Below, one piece after another: positions 54,284-64,000 of a DNA stretch of 64,000 bases. Position numbers and translations under genes: made by a program. Numbering within the stretch: the first letter of the stretch is position 1; each line of letters begins with the position of its first letter. The stretch comes from Loktanella sp. PT4BL (GTDB taxonomy: Bacteria; Pseudomonadota; Alphaproteobacteria; Rhodobacterales; Rhodobacteraceae): contig NZ_QJJL01000002.1 of NCBI RefSeq assembly GCF_003201935.1, positions 496,001 to 560,000 of the forward strand, read 5' to 3'. The notes beneath the pieces are model-generated. The model worked only from the letters and a program-made list of their open reading frames with translations, did not search any database and was not told where the DNA came from.

Positions 54284-57142
54284 TCACTCAGCAGCAACTT
54301 TACGGGCCGAGAGCATCTCTTTGAGATATCGGCCCGTATGACTTTCGGGCACCTCTGCCACTTCCTCGGGCGTTCCCGTGGCAACAACCTGACCACCGCC
54401 ATCACCGCCCTCAGGGCCTATGTCGATGATATGGTCAGCCGTTTTCACCACATCGAGGTTGTGTTCGATCACAATCACCGAATTGCCCTGATCGACCAAT
54501 TCGTGCAGCACTTCCAAAAGCTTGCGCACATCTTCGAAATGCAGGCCGGTTGTCGGTTCGTCCAGAATATAGAGCGTCCGCCCCGTTGACCGCCGCGCCA
54601 GTTCCTTGGACAACTTCACACGCTGCGCTTCTCCGCCTGACAGCGTCGTCGCTTGCTGGCCGACCTTGATATAGCCCAGCCCCACACGCATCAGCGCATC
54701 CATCTTTTCACGGATCGACGGCACGGCGGTAAAGAAGGTCTGCGCGTCCTCGACGGTCATATCAAGCACATCGGCAATCGACATGCCCTTGAACTTGATC
54801 TCCAGCGTCTCGCGGTTATAGCGCGCACCCTTGCAGGTTTCGCAGGTCACATAGACGTCGGGCAAAAAGTGCATCTCGATCTTGATAACGCCGTCACCCT
54901 GACAGGCCTCACAGCGCCCGCCTTTGACGTTGAAACTGAACCGCCCGGGCTTATAACCGCGCGCCTTGGCTTCCGGCATACCCGCAAACCATTCGCGGAT
55001 CGGGGTAAAGGCCCCCGTATAGGTGGCAGGGTTCGAGCGTGGCGTGCGTCCGATGGGGCGCTGGTCAATGTCGATCACCTTGTCCAGATGCTCGAACCCT
55101 TTGATCGTCTCGCACGGGCCCGGCGTCTGGCGCGCACCGTTCAACTTCATCGACGCATTCTTGAACAGCGTTTCGATTGTCAGGGTCGACTTCCCCCCGC
55201 CCGAGACACCTGTGACACAGACGAACTGCCCCAGCGGGAAATCCACGGTCACATTCTGCAGGTTGTTGCCGGTGGCCTTGACCACCGTCAGCTTCTTGCC
55301 CTTGCCCTTCCGGCGTTTGGCAGGGACCGCAATTTCACGCGCCCCGATCAGGTACTGACCGGTCACAGACGCCTCATTCGCCATAATCTCGGCGGGCGTC
55401 CCTTGGGCCACGACCTGACCGCCATGCACCCCTGCCCCGGGGCCAATATCAAAGACATAATCCGCCTCGCGGATCGCCTCTTCGTCATGTTCCACAACGA
55501 TCACGGTATTGCCCTGATCGCGCAGGTTCTTCAGCGTCGTCAGCAGACGGTCATTGTCGCGCTGGTGCAGGCCGATCGACGGCTCGTCCAGCACGTAAAG
55601 CACCCCCTGCAAGCCTGAACCGATCTGGCTGGCCAGCCTGATGCGCTGGCTTTCGCCCCCCGACAGCGTGCCGGAATTGCGCGACAGGGTCAGATATTCC
55701 AGACCGACGTTATTGAGGAAGCCCAAACGCTCGCGGATTTCCTTCAGGATCGCCGCCGCAATTTCATTTTTCTGCTTGCTGAGTGCAGACGGCACATCCT
55801 GACACCAGTCATAGGCCTCTTTGATCGACATCTTCACAACCTGTCCCACGTGCAGGCCGCCGATTTTCACCGCCAGAGCCTCTTCGCGCAGACGGTAGCC
55901 ACCACAAGTTCCGCAATTGCGGTTGTTCTGGAAATTCTCGAATTCTTCGCGGATCCAGTTGCTGTCTGTCTCGCGATAGCGGCGCTCCATGTTGGGAATC
56001 ACGCCCTCAAATGCGCGTTCGACCTGATAGACGCGCCCGCCTTCATCGTAGCGGAACTTGATCTCTTCCTTGCCAGAGCCGTACAGGAACACCTGCTGTA
56101 TCTTCGGGTCGAGATCTTTCCAGCGGGCGTTTTTGTTAAAGCCGTAGTGTTTGGCAATCGACTCGATGGTTTGCAGAAAATACGGGCTCTTGCCCTTGCG
56201 CCACGGCGCCAGAGCGCCATCAGCAATTTTCAGGGTCACATCAGGCACAACAAGCTGTTCATCAAAAAACAGCTCGACGCCCAGACCGTCACAGGACGGG
56301 CACGCACCGAATGGCGCGTTAAACGAGAACAGGCGCGGTTCAATTTCAGGAATGGTAAAGCCGGACACCGGACAGGCAAAGTTCTCCGAAAAGGTCAGAC
56401 GCTCGGGTTCACCCTCTTTGGGCGCGGTTTCGAGAATTGCGATTCCATCTGCCAGATCCAGTGCCGTGCGGAAACTGTCGGCCAACCGTGTCTCAAGCCC
56501 TTCGCGTACAACAATCCGGTCAACGACCACATCAATATCGTGGCGGAATTTCTTGTCCAGCACCGGCGGTTCATCCAGCTCGTAGAACTGCCCATCCACT
56601 TTGACGCGCTGAAAGCCCTGCTTGCGCAGATCCAGAAACTCCTTGCGATACTCGCCCTTGCGGTCCCGAATGATCGGCGCGAGCAGATAGCCACGCGTCC
56701 CTTCTTCCAGCGCCATGACGCGGTCGACCATATCCTGCACCTGTTGTGCTTCGATCGGCAGGCCGGTGGCAGGGCTGTAAGGGGTGCCGGCACGGGCAAA
56801 CAGCAGGCGCAGATAGTCGTATATCTCGGTAATGGTGCCGACGGTCGAGCGCGGGTTCTTTGATGTTGTCTTCTGCTCGATCGAAATCGCGGGGGACAGG
56901 CCGCTGATGTGATCGACATCCGGCTTTTCCATCATATCCAGAAACTGGCGCGCATAGGCCGAAAGCGACTCAACATAGCGCCGCTGCCCTTCGGCATAGA
57001 TCGTGTCGAACGCCAAAGACGATTTTCCGGACCCCGAAAGGCCCGTGATCACGACCAGCTGGTCGCGCGGAATATCCACGTCGATGTTCTTCAGGTTATG
57101 TTCACGCGCACCGCGCACTTCGATATTCTTCAGTTCAGCCAT
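54284..57142 (-). CDS. uvrA: excinuclease ABC subunit A
   Basis: Damage-recognition ATPase of nucleotide excision repair, 952 residues. Two ABC modules are seen: Walker [10 protein letters not shown] near residue 33 and GVSGGGKST near 653, signature [12 protein letters not shown] near 505 and [12 protein letters not shown] near 846, and Walker [11 protein letters not shown] and [10 protein letters not shown]. The second zinc module (CEACQGDG with CETCKGARY) is intact. In the first module the leading pair reads CPVSG instead of CPxCG, so one zinc ligand is a serine, a substitution I recall in other alphaproteobacteria. A degenerate SOS box lies 65 bp upstream. Confidence 0.97.
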   Translation of the reverse strand: MAELKNIEVRGAREHNLKNIDVDIPRDQLVVITGLSGSGKSSLAFDTIYAEGQRRYVESLSAYARQFLDMMEKPDVDHISGLSPAISIEQKTTSKNPRSTVGTITEIYDYLRLLFARAGTPYSPATGLPIEAQQVQDMVDRVMALEEGTRGYLLAPIIRDRKGEYRKEFLDLRKQGFQRVKVDGQFYELDEPPVLDKKFRHDIDVVVDRIVVREGLETRLADSFRTALDLADGIAILETAPKEGEPERLTFSENFACPVSGFTIPEIEPRLFSFNAPFGACPSCDGLGVELFFDEQLVVPDVTLKIADGALAPWRKGKSPYFLQTIESIAKHYGFNKNARWKDLDPKIQQVFLYGSGKEEIKFRYDEGGRVYQVERAFEGVIPNMERRYRETDSNWIREEFENFQNNRNCGTCGGYRLREEALAVKIGGLHVGQVVKMSIKEAYDWCQDVPSALSKQKNEIAAAILKEIRERLGFLNNVGLEYLTLSRNSGTLSGGESQRIRLASQIGSGLQGVLYVLDEPSIGLHQRDNDRLLTTLKNLRDQGNTVIVVEHDEEAIREADYVFDIGPGAGVHGGQVVAQGTPAEIMANEASVTGQYLIGAREIAVPAKRRKGKGKKLTVVKATGNNLQNVTVDFPLGQFVCVTGVSGGGKSTLTIETLFKNASMKLNGARQTPGPCETIKGFEHLDKVIDIDQRPIGRTPRSNPATYTGAFTPIREWFAGMPEAKARGYKPGRFSFNVKGGRCEACQGDGVIKIEMHFLPDVYVTCETCKGARYNRETLEIKFKGMSIADVLDMTVEDAQTFFTAVPSIREKMDALMRVGLGYIKVGQQATTLSGGEAQRVKLSKELARRSTGRTLYILDEPTTGLHFEDVRKLLEVLHELVDQGNSVIVIEHNLDVVKTADHIIDIGPEGGDGGGQVVATGTPEEVAEVPESHTGRYLKEMLSARKVAAE

Positions 57143-57206
57143 CTCGACCCCCAGAGCCTGCAGACATCAGATAGCAGTCCCGAAGCGAACCGCCAGCCCG
57201 TCTTGG

Positions 57207-57221
57207 GAACATTCGCGAAAC
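57207..57221. promoter_or_regulatory. degenerate SOS box upstream of uvrA
   Basis: GAAC-ATTCGCG-AAAC matches the GAAC-N7-GAAC LexA site at seven of eight conserved positions. uvrA is a known LexA target in alphaproteobacteria. Confidence 0.55.
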
Positions 57222-57440
57222 ATTTTGCAGAAATCTTCGCCAAAGGACAGACCAGCCTTCACGCAACTTGGCAAAAAACAGCCACGCCATCAGGCACAAA
57301 CAGAGAGAATACACGCAAGCACGAAGCCGATAGTTTCACTTTCACAATAAAGTTTAATCTATTTACTTTCAATGAGTTAGGTCGGATTTCTTATGTCAAG
57401 TCAGGCCCAGCAGCCGACGCAAACCGAAAGGAAAACGACC

Positions 57441-58292
57441 ATGAAAAAAACACTGATTTCTGCAGCAGCTCTCACAATCCTTGCCGCCCCCGCATTTTCC
57501 GCAGGCCACGCAAGCCCTGCCTCAGGCTATGGCCTGACGAACGACGGCCGCACGCTCGTGATGTTTCCCGGCCTTGTCGAGGCAGGCGCATCCGTTGATC
57601 TCTCCACCCCTGTCGACGCTATCGCCTACCGCCCTGTGACCGGAGATGTGATCGGAATCACCCGTGACGGCATGGTCTACGGGATCGACACCGCGACTGG
57701 TGCGGTAACGTCCATGGAGAATACTGTCGCCCCCGAAGTGATGATCGGTGCAGATGCCGCGATGGGTTTTGATTTTAACAACCAGATCGACGCGGTGCGC
57801 GCTGTCACGACAGATGGTGTAAATCTTGTCTATTTCCCGATGGGCTTTGGTGACATGGACGCCCGCGCGAACTCGGTCCTGCGCTTTACCGATCTGGCCT
57901 ATGCCGCCGGTGATGCCAACGAAGGCAGTGCACCCATGATCTTTGCCAACGCCTACACCAACGCCATCAACGGCATGACAGCATCAGAAACCGCGCAATA
58001 CGCGCTGGATGCCGAAACCAACGCGCTGGTCACACTTGCCAATAACGCGGGTACTCTGACCACGGTCGCTCCGATCACGATTGACGGTGCAGTTGCCGAT
58101 CTGTCGATCATGGGCGGTTTTGAAATTGTCTCGCCTGCCGAAGGCGAAAACATGGCCTATGCCATTCTGATGCTCGAAGGTGCGGATACATCGGGTCTTT
58201 ACAGCATCGACCTGACCACCGGTGAGGCAACCATGATGGCCGATGCGGGCATGCGCGCCTACACAGGTTTCGCTGCGATGCTGCCGAACTAG
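57441..58292 (+). CDS. DUF4394 domain secreted protein
   Basis: A 283-residue exported protein. A signal peptide (KKTLISAAALTILAAPAFSAGHA) is followed by a DUF4394 domain with beta-propeller-like repeats: GYGLTNDGRTLVMF near 30, AIAYRPVTGDVIGITRDGMVYGID near 60, AVRAVTTDGVNLVYFP, ALDAETNALVTLANNAGTLTTV, and SIDLTTGEATMMADAGM. The DUF4394 family is of unknown function. ATG 57441 follows AAGGAAAACGACC; an in-frame ATG at 57393 would add residues ahead of the signal peptide. The 298 bp upstream are AT-rich and shared with the divergent uvrA. Confidence 0.85.
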   Translation: MKKTLISAAALTILAAPAFSAGHASPASGYGLTNDGRTLVMFPGLVEAGASVDLSTPVDAIAYRPVTGDVIGITRDGMVYGIDTATGAVTSMENTVAPEVMIGADAAMGFDFNNQIDAVRAVTTDGVNLVYFPMGFGDMDARANSVLRFTDLAYAAGDANEGSAPMIFANAYTNAINGMTASETAQYALDAETNALVTLANNAGTLTTVAPITIDGAVADLSIMGGFEIVSPAEGENMAYAILMLEGADTSGLYSIDLTTGEATMMADAGMRAYTGFAAMLPN

Positions 58293-58307
58293 GCTTTCTA
58301 CTGGCAA

Positions 58308-58342
58308 CAAAAAACCCGCCCTTTTCAGCAAGGGGCGGGTTC
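58308..58342 (-). terminator. intrinsic terminator of lpdA
   Basis: On the minus strand AACCCGCCC and GGGCGGGTT pair over 9 bp, and the run of T continues after the second arm (58308-58315). It lies 30 bp after the lpdA stop and just past the DUF4394 stop, so it may work for both. Confidence 0.8.
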
Positions 58343-58372
58343 TGCATGGCGTAAGGTGGATCTCGATCCACC

Positions 58373-59767
58373 TTACATGTGGATCACACGGTCATAGGCA
58401 TCCAGCACGCTTTCATGCATCATTTCCGATAGCGTCGGATGCGGGAAGACGGTGTTCATCAGGTCTTCCTCGGTCGTCTCGAGCTGACGCCCCACAACAT
58501 AGCCCTGAATCAGCTCGGTCACTTCGGCACCCACCATATGCGCGCCCAACAGCTCACCTGTTTTGGCGTCAAAGACCGTCTTGATCATGCCCTCGGGCTC
58601 ACCAAGGGCAATCGCCTTGCCGTTGCCGATGAACGGGAACCGCCCGACCTTGATGTCATAGCCCAGTTCTTTGGCCTTCGCCTCTGTATAGCCGACTGAC
58701 GCAACCTGCGGATGGCAATAGGTACAACCCGCGATGCTTTCCGGCTTGACCGGATGCGCGTGTTTCCCCGCAATCAGGTCGGCCACCATCACTCCTTCGT
58801 GGCTGGCCTTATGCGCAAGCCATGGCGCGCCCGCGACATCACCAATCGCATAAAGCCCTTCAACGCCGGTGCGGCAGAACTCATCGGTGATCACATGGGT
58901 GCGGTCAATCTTCACGCCCAGTTCTTCCAGCCCCAGACCTTCCACATTGCCCACGATGCCGACAGCGGAAATGACCGTGTCGAATTCCATTTTCTCGGTC
59001 TTGCCACCTGTTTCGATATGGGCAGTGACTTTGCCTTTGCCACGATCAAGCTGCTTGACCGTGGATTTCTCCATGATCTTCATGCCCTGTTTGACGAATT
59101 GCTTCTTGGCAAAGGCCGAAATCTCGGCGTCTTCCACAGGCAGCACGCGGTCCATGACTTCGACCACAGTCGTGTCAGCGCCCAGCGTGTTGTAGAAGCT
59201 GGCAAATTCAATCCCGATCGCGCCCGAACCAATCACCAGAAGCTTCTTTGGCATTTTCTTGGGCTGCAACGCATGGCGGTAGGTCCAGACCAGATCACCA
59301 TCGGCCTCGAGGCCTGGCAACTCGCGTGCGCGTGCGCCTGTCGCCAGCACGATGTTCTTGGCTGTCAGCTCATCCGTGCCCTTTTCGCTCTTCACGGTGA
59401 CTTTGCCTTTGGCTGGGATCGTGGCCTCACCCATGAAGACGGTCACTTTGTTCTTCTTCATCAGATGACCGATCCCGCCCGACAACTGCCCCGCAACCGC
59501 GCGGCTGCGCTTGACCACCGCATCCAGATCATAGTCAATGCCGGTCGCCTTGAGGCCGAATTCCTTGGCACGGTGCATCAGGTGGAAGACTTCCGATGAC
59601 CGCAGCATCGCCTTGGTGGGAATACAGCCCCAGTTCAGACAAATCCCGCCAAGGTTCTCGCGCTCGACAATGGCAACCTTCATGCCAAGCTGCGAGGCAC
59701 GGATTGCCGCCACATAGCCGCCCGGTCCGGCACCAATTACAATCAGGTCAAAGTTTTGTGCAGCCAT
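58373..59767 (-). CDS. lpdA: dihydrolipoyl dehydrogenase
   Basis: FAD flavoprotein of 464 residues (E3) that reoxidises lipoamide in 2-oxo acid dehydrogenase complexes. Motifs: VIGAGPGGYVAAIRAS near residue 11, the redox disulfide GGICLNWGCIPTKA near 40, VIGSGAIGIEFASFYNTLGADTT near 176 (NAD-binding), and the C-terminal HPTLSEMMHESVLDAY with the catalytic His-Glu pair. ATG 59767 follows GGAGGGCCACCC. No E1/E2 genes are nearby, so this copy is stand-alone. A perfect inverted repeat lies 22 bp upstream. Confidence 0.96.
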   Translation of the reverse strand: MAAQNFDLIVIGAGPGGYVAAIRASQLGMKVAIVERENLGGICLNWGCIPTKAMLRSSEVFHLMHRAKEFGLKATGIDYDLDAVVKRSRAVAGQLSGGIGHLMKKNKVTVFMGEATIPAKGKVTVKSEKGTDELTAKNIVLATGARARELPGLEADGDLVWTYRHALQPKKMPKKLLVIGSGAIGIEFASFYNTLGADTTVVEVMDRVLPVEDAEISAFAKKQFVKQGMKIMEKSTVKQLDRGKGKVTAHIETGGKTEKMEFDTVISAVGIVGNVEGLGLEELGVKIDRTHVITDEFCRTGVEGLYAIGDVAGAPWLAHKASHEGVMVADLIAGKHAHPVKPESIAGCTYCHPQVASVGYTEAKAKELGYDIKVGRFPFIGNGKAIALGEPEGMIKTVFDAKTGELLGAHMVGAEVTELIQGYVVGRQLETTEEDLMNTVFPHPTLSEMMHESVLDAYDRVIHM

Positions 59768-59788
59768 GGGTGGCCCTCCAATTCCAAA

Positions 59789-59805
59789 TTTAGTTGAACA
59801 CTAAA
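59789..59805. promoter_or_regulatory. inverted repeat in the lpdA upstream region
   Basis: TTTAGT and ACTAAA flank TGAAC with perfect 6-bp arms, 22 bp before the lpdA start. This has the size and place of a repressor operator; the regulator is unknown. Confidence 0.5.
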
Positions 59806-59868
59806 CTATTTTCCGGACGACCTCCAGTGACCTTAGGTCATAACAGCCAACCGGTTGGCGCAACGGCG

Positions 59869-60450
59869 CTATTTTGCGGCTTCCTGCTGCGCGCGATAAG
59901 CCGCACCATAGCCGCCTTCATCCAGAAACGCCTGTTCGGCCGGCGTTGTTTTGCGCCCCAGGGCATCATTGCGATAGGGAAACCGGCCAAAATCGCGGAT
60001 CACAGCGCGGTGCGCGCAGGCATGATCACGATTGCCCGCTCCATGCTCCGGCATCCGCGTGTGAATCAGGCGGACGGCACGATCCTGATCCGACAGATTC
60101 TCCGAATGCATCAGGGGCAGGTAGAAAAACTGGCGTGCAGGCTCGTCAATCTTCAGATCCCAGTCGCGATCAATCGCCATCTTGGCAGCCGCACGCGCAA
60201 TCCCGTCAGTGGCAAAGGCCTCGCCTTTCCCGCGAAACATATTGCGCGGAAACTGATCGGTCAGAATGATATAGGCCAGGACGCCCGATGGATATGTGAG
60301 CCAAAGTCCGTAAGCGCCCTCGGTCGCTTCCTGCCAAGCCACCCCAAACCTGTCCCGGATCAATGCGTCAAACGCAGGATCACTCTTATACCAGTCGGCA
60401 GGCGTACATTCGTCCAGCCAAAACGCCAACACCTCTTGGGGGGTTACCAC
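59869..60450 (-). CDS. DUF924 family protein
   Basis: A 193-residue soluble all-helical protein of the DUF924 family (tetratricopeptide-like). Family segments seen: EVLAFWLDECTPADWYKSDPAFDALIRDRFG near the start, LILTDQFPRNMFRGKGEAFATD-type stretch near residue 62, and FFYLPLMHSENLSDQDRAV near 108. Function is unestablished. The start is GTG 60450 after AAGGAGCGGTGCC. Its 3' end lies 101 bp before lpdA on the same strand. Confidence 0.9.
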   Translation of the reverse strand: MVTPQEVLAFWLDECTPADWYKSDPAFDALIRDRFGVAWQEATEGAYGLWLTYPSGVLAYIILTDQFPRNMFRGKGEAFATDGIARAAAKMAIDRDWDLKIDEPARQFFYLPLMHSENLSDQDRAVRLIHTRMPEHGAGNRDHACAHRAVIRDFGRFPYRNDALGRKTTPAEQAFLDEGGYGAAYRAQQEAAK

Positions 60451-60575
60451 GGCACCGCTCCTTGATGATCCTCACTCCTGTCCCATTGCAAACAGACTAA
60501 TTGGAGCCTGACAAGTGTTTAGAAGGTCACATCATCTTGCGAAATGACATGAGAGGTCGGCTTGGTGCCGCAAGA

Positions 60576-61847
60576 TCACGTTTGTGTCGCCTCTTCTTCG
60601 AGTTCAACCTCTTCGATATACATCTCTTGCGCCAGTTCGGCCGCAACAGGTGTGGAAGCCGCGGAGACCGGCGCATAGGGGACAGTCACGCTCTCGGTCT
60701 CAAGATGTTCGCGGCTCCGCTGTGTCGCGCGGTAGATGCCATAAAATCCGACAGACGCCATCAGGACGGCTGTAAACAACCAGAACCCGTTGTCACCGAT
60801 GCTATCCATAATGAAGCCTACGGTCAGCGGGCCCGCAATGGCCCCCACCCCGTTAATGAACAACAACCCGCCCGAGGCCGCCGCCATATCCTCTTTCTCG
60901 AGATAGTCGTTGGCATAGGCGATCAGCAGCGCATAGAGCGGGTTCGACATGCCGCCCACAATGGCCCCGCTTATCACGATCAGCACATAGTGGCCGGGCA
61001 CAAGGAAGGCGATCATTGATCCCGCCGCACCGAACAGGGAAATCCACACGATCAGGGCCCGCCGGTCCATGCGGTCAGACAGCCACCCGATCGGGTACTG
61101 CAAGACAAGTGCTGCAATATAAATGGCCGAAATAAACAACGAGATTTCGGACACTGTCAGCCCCACGCGGCTGCCGTACACCGCCGACATGCCGAACTGC
61201 GCCGAAAACACGCCGCCCAGCATGAACATCCCGAAACAGGCCAGCGGCGAGGCGTTGATCAAATCACGCAGCTTCATCGGTTTGGTGGATGCAAAGGCAG
61301 GCATCGGGCGCACCGACAAAAGCACAGGCGCAAAGGCCAGCGACACCAGAATGGACGGGATGATGAACAGGACATAGCCCGAAACATCCCCCTGGCTGAC
61401 GATCCATTGGGCAAACACGATCCCCGCCATCTGCGTGATCATGTAAAGCGACAGGGATTTGCCACGGTTTTCGTTGCTGGACGCATCATTCAGCCAGCTT
61501 TCAGCGGTGATATAGACGCCACAAAAGCAGAACCCGATGATCACACGGCCAATGGTCCATGCCCATGGCTCGATCAGCACCGGATAGGCCACAAGCACCG
61601 CCGAAATCATCGAGCCCAGGGCTGCGAACACCCGCACGTGTCCGACACGGCGGATCAACTCGGGCGTGTAGCGCGAACTGAACAAGAATCCCAAAAAATA
61701 GGCCGACATGACAATCGAGAGCTCAAAGGTGCTGAAACCCTCTGCCTCGCCGCGCAGACCAAGAAGCGTGCCTTGCAGACCATTGCCCACCATCAACATG
61801 AACATGCCGACGAACAAAGCCCAAGAGCCGGTAAATACCTGAAACAT
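60576..61847 (-). CDS. MFS family transporter
   Basis: A 423-residue inner-membrane transporter with about 12 helices. The first opens MFQVFTGSWALFVGMFMLMVGNGLQG. The loop 2-3 signature is degenerate (GFLFSSRYTPELIRRVGHVR near 58), and the loop 8-9 counterpart GWLSDRMDRRALIVW is near 258. The C-terminal about 30 residues are cytoplasmic, acidic and Glu-rich. It resembles YcaD-type permeases; the substrate is unknown. ATG 61847 follows AAAGGGCG. It lies 59 bp after queA's stop, on the same strand. Confidence 0.88.
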   Translation of the reverse strand: MFQVFTGSWALFVGMFMLMVGNGLQGTLLGLRGEAEGFSTFELSIVMSAYFLGFLFSSRYTPELIRRVGHVRVFAALGSMISAVLVAYPVLIEPWAWTIGRVIIGFCFCGVYITAESWLNDASSNENRGKSLSLYMITQMAGIVFAQWIVSQGDVSGYVLFIIPSILVSLAFAPVLLSVRPMPAFASTKPMKLRDLINASPLACFGMFMLGGVFSAQFGMSAVYGSRVGLTVSEISLFISAIYIAALVLQYPIGWLSDRMDRRALIVWISLFGAAGSMIAFLVPGHYVLIVISGAIVGGMSNPLYALLIAYANDYLEKEDMAAASGGLLFINGVGAIAGPLTVGFIMDSIGDNGFWLFTAVLMASVGFYGIYRATQRSREHLETESVTVPYAPVSAASTPVAAELAQEMYIEEVELEEEATQT

Positions 61848-61924
61848 GACACGCCCTTTCAGCACAGCAAGAACCGTGCAATGTCACGATTCTCCTAAGA
61901 ATTCATCACAGAAGCGACAGGGCC

Positions 61925-62992
61925 TCAACCATTCACGCCCTCTTGCGCGGGCAAGAGAAGCGAGCTGTCACCATAGGAAAAGAAGCGGTATTTTTCCGCA
62001 ATCGCATGGTCATAAATCGCACGAATGTTATCCGTGCCCATCAACGCCGACACGAGCATCATCAGCGTTGATTTGGGCAAATGGAAATTCGTCATCAACC
62101 CGTCCGCCATCTGGAAACGGAAGCCAGGCGTGATGAAAATATCCGTTGGTCCCGTCCAGGGCTGCATTTTGCCGTCCTGCACCGCGCTCTCGATCAGGCG
62201 CAGCGCCGTTGTACCGACAGGGATCACACGGTGGCCTGCGGCCTTCGTCGCGTTCATCTCTGCCGCTGCCTGCGGCGTGACCTCGCCCCATTCCGCGTGC
62301 ATCTTGTGATCGCGCACATCATCCACCTTCACCGGCAGAAATGTCCCCGCCCCCACATGCAATGTGACATGGGTAAATTCCACCCCCCGCGCGGCCAGCG
62401 CCGCGAGCAAGGGGCCATCAAAGTGTAGTGACGCCGTCGGCGCAGCAACAGCCCCGCTATGACGCGCCCAATAGGTCTGGTAATCCTGCTTGTCCGCCTC
62501 GTCCGCTGGCCGTTTACCCGCGATATAGGGCGGCAATGGCATGGCCCCCACCGCATTCAGCGCTGCATCAAAATCATCACCTTTGAGGTTGAATTGCAGG
62601 TACCCCTGCCCGTCACCGCGCCCGACAACTTCGGCGCTTAATTCATCCGAGAAGACAATCACCTCGCCATCGCGCACCTTTTTCAGCGGCTTGATCAGCG
62701 CCGACCACGCGCCATCCGCCCGCGGTTCCAGCAGAGTGACATCCATTTTCGCAGCAGTCTCGCCCGCCTCGCCACTGCGATGACGGACGCCGAACAGACG
62801 CGCAGGGATCACTTTGGTATCGTTCAGGATCAACCGGTCGCCCGGCTGCAAAATGTCTGGGAGTTGATTGACGATCCGGTCCTCGATGGCCGTCCCCTGC
62901 GCCAGCAAGAGCCGTGCTGACGAGCGCGGGCGCGCTGGCCGCGTGGCAATCAATTCTTCTGGAAGGTCAAAATCAAATTCGCTCAGTTTCAT
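61925..62992 (-). CDS. queA: S-adenosylmethionine:tRNA ribosyltransferase-isomerase
   Basis: Adds the ribosyl part of SAM to the modified base preQ1 in tRNA, forming epoxyqueuosine. The 355-residue protein begins [23 protein letters not shown] and contains [17 protein letters not shown] near 52, [34 protein letters not shown] near 195-228, and the closing [19 protein letters not shown] near 303, all diagnostic for QueA. Its start overlaps the stop of the AsmA-like gene by ATGA, so the two are coupled. tgt is not in the window. Confidence 0.96.
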   Translation of the reverse strand: MKLSEFDFDLPEELIATRPARPRSSARLLLAQGTAIEDRIVNQLPDILQPGDRLILNDTKVIPARLFGVRHRSGEAGETAAKMDVTLLEPRADGAWSALIKPLKKVRDGEVIVFSDELSAEVVGRGDGQGYLQFNLKGDDFDAALNAVGAMPLPPYIAGKRPADEADKQDYQTYWARHSGAVAAPTASLHFDGPLLAALAARGVEFTHVTLHVGAGTFLPVKVDDVRDHKMHAEWGEVTPQAAAEMNATKAAGHRVIPVGTTALRLIESAVQDGKMQPWTGPTDIFITPGFRFQMADGLMTNFHLPKSTLMMLVSALMGTDNIRAIYDHAIAEKYRFFSYGDSSLLLPAQEGVNG

Positions 62993-64000
62993 TGGGAAAG
63001 TTCCGGTGCTGGCCTGCGAAAGATCTCGCGGAACATCCCCGGTGTCAGCGCCGACAAAGGGTTCACAGCCACTTGCGGCGCGTCAGACGTACCGCCAATG
63101 TTGAAGTTGAACCCGATCAATCCCTCACCCCTGCGGGTCAGGAAAGAACCGATACTGTTGACCAGATAAAATGGTGACACGACGCCCTGCAGATCAATAT
63201 GTTTATTGGCCAGCGTGTAGAGGCCGTCCACCGAAATGCCAAGCCCCGGACCGACCGCACTTGCCTGCGACACGATCACCTGTTGGGGCGTCAAACGGAA
63301 CCGCGCATCCATTTCGTCAAAGGCCAGCCCCTGCCCGTCCAGCTGCTGCAACAGCCCGACGACGCTGATCGCATCCAGCAAGGCCGCAATTGCAGGCGCA
63401 TCGCGCACACGGATGTCGCGTACCCGCAGGGTCCCGTCAAAGGTCCCCGGCCCGATCGCGGGCAGAAGCGTCAACTCAGCCGTGCCACCCACCGCGTTGC
63501 GCAGCAACCCTGCCGCGCGCAGAACACCGCCCGCATCATCGCTGCGCAACTGCACCGCAGAGCGCCCGTCGCGCGGCGCGACGGTGCCTGCAATTGCGGT
63601 TTCACCGTTGATCTGCCCGCTAAACTCGCCCCGAAATCCGCCCTGACCGCGAAAATCGCCGCGGAAGTTCGTCAGGGCCACCCCTTCGGTCACCTGCAAG
63701 CGATCCAGCGCAATCTCCACAGGCCCGCCATTTTGCTGCCCGCCGCCGAAAGCTGCATTGCGCAGATCAAGCGTGCCGCCGGTAATCTCGACGCCCAGCG
63801 GCTGGCCCACACCGCGTCCGCGCAGCGTCAGCGGCGCATTGAACCAATCGCCGACGCGGAACCGGGTGAACTGTGCGGTCTGCAGCGCCCCTGAAGGGTC
63901 CAGCGTAATGCGCCCCGCCGCCTGCAGGCCGCCACCAGCAATCTCGAGCGTGTCGATAGAAGGCACCGCGCCCAGAGTTCCCGCGATCAGCAGGTTCCCG
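62989..64000 (-). CDS. AsmA/YhdP-like protein, C-terminal part (5' end outside window)
   Basis: The 3' 337 codons of a gene that runs past the window edge; the frame is still open at 64000. The visible part has repeating short beta segments ([66 protein letters not shown]) and ends with [31 protein letters not shown]. This is the AsmA-like C-terminal/DUF3971 pattern of large inner-membrane-anchored bridge proteins that carry phospholipid to the outer membrane. It overlaps queA by 4 nt. Confidence 0.82.
   Translation of the reverse strand, partial: GNLLIAGTLGAVPSIDTLEIAGGGLQAAGRITLDPSGALQTAQFTRFRVGDWFNAPLTLRGRGVGQPLGVEITGGTLDLRNAAFGGGQQNGGPVEIALDRLQVTEGVALTNFRGDFRGQGGFRGEFSGQINGETAIAGTVAPRDGRSAVQLRSDDAGGVLRAAGLLRNAVGGTAELTLLPAIGPGTFDGTLRVRDIRVRDAPAIAALLDAISVVGLLQQLDGQGLAFDEMDARFRLTPQQVIVSQASAVGPGLGISVDGLYTLANKHIDLQGVVSPFYLVNSIGSFLTRRGEGLIGFNFNIGGTSDAPQVAVNPLSALTPGMFREIFRRPAPELSQ

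Overview
The window reads as a chromosomal segment of an alphaproteobacterium of the order Rhodobacterales, most likely the Roseobacter group. Support comes from the trpG-trpD-trpC-moaC-moeA-lexA-comEC gene order, an alphaproteobacterial LexA box (GAAC-N7-GAAC) in front of lexA, a fused indolepyruvate ferredoxin oxidoreductase, a DUF1127 mini-protein, double-domain cold-shock protein and GC-rich coding sequence. The genus cannot be fixed from the sequence. Coding density is high, most genes are housekeeping, and no insertion sequence, CRISPR array, integrase or rRNA was seen. One tRNA (Pro, UGG) is present.

Layout. 1-6 kb: a small membrane protein and glycosyltransferase, tRNA-Pro, DUF192, cold-shock protein, pdxH, fabI, gpt, an aminotransferase. 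6-16.5 kb: a periplasmic peptidyl-prolyl isomerase, trpE, a membrane-anchored divergent polysaccharide deacetylase, then a tightly overlapped run trpG-trpD-ung-trpC-moaC-moeA followed by lexA with its own SOS promoter. 16.5-22 kb: comEC (minus) against gltX-gltA (plus). 22-28 kb (minus): paaG-like, ccmH, ccmF, then a three-gene lysis cassette (GH108 endolysin, 3-TM GTA-type holin, XhlA-like protein) set between ccmF and ccmE, then argC, murI, an acyltransferase and the large IOR gene. 33.5-38.7 kb: a LysR regulator, a candidate small RNA with a strong terminator, purL, the bolA-grxD pair, zapA and a coiled-coil gene. 38.7-45.2 kb: a central-carbon block with tkt, a JAMM-like lipoprotein, phyH, two tandem gap paralogues with a mini membrane protein between them, and a DUF1127 gene; LacI-type palindromes precede both gap genes and the DUF1127 gene. 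45-54 kb: hydrolase-coaD, a CBS protein, then a valine/isobutyrate catabolic set (lysR, mmsA, acyl-CoA dehydrogenase, 3-hydroxyisobutyryl-CoA hydrolase, mmsB) interrupted by hsp20. 54-64 kb: a mini membrane protein plus BOF protein, uvrA, DUF4394, lpdA, DUF924, an MFS transporter, queA and the start-truncated end of an AsmA/YhdP-like gene.

Functional threads. (1) DNA exchange and damage: lexA, comEC, ung, uvrA and the GTA-type lysis cassette fit a lineage that makes gene transfer agents; the structural GTA cluster is not in this window. The endolysin start is immediately preceded by a hairpin that contains its Shine-Dalgarno sequence. (2) Carbon flow: the two gap genes differ at the residue that normally selects NAD over NADP, and share operator-like palindromes with a 52-residue protein. 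(3) Regulatory RNA: an approximately 80-nt transcript between lysR and purL looks like an sRNA or a purL attenuator. (4) Valine degradation, with a LysR regulator divergent from mmsA.
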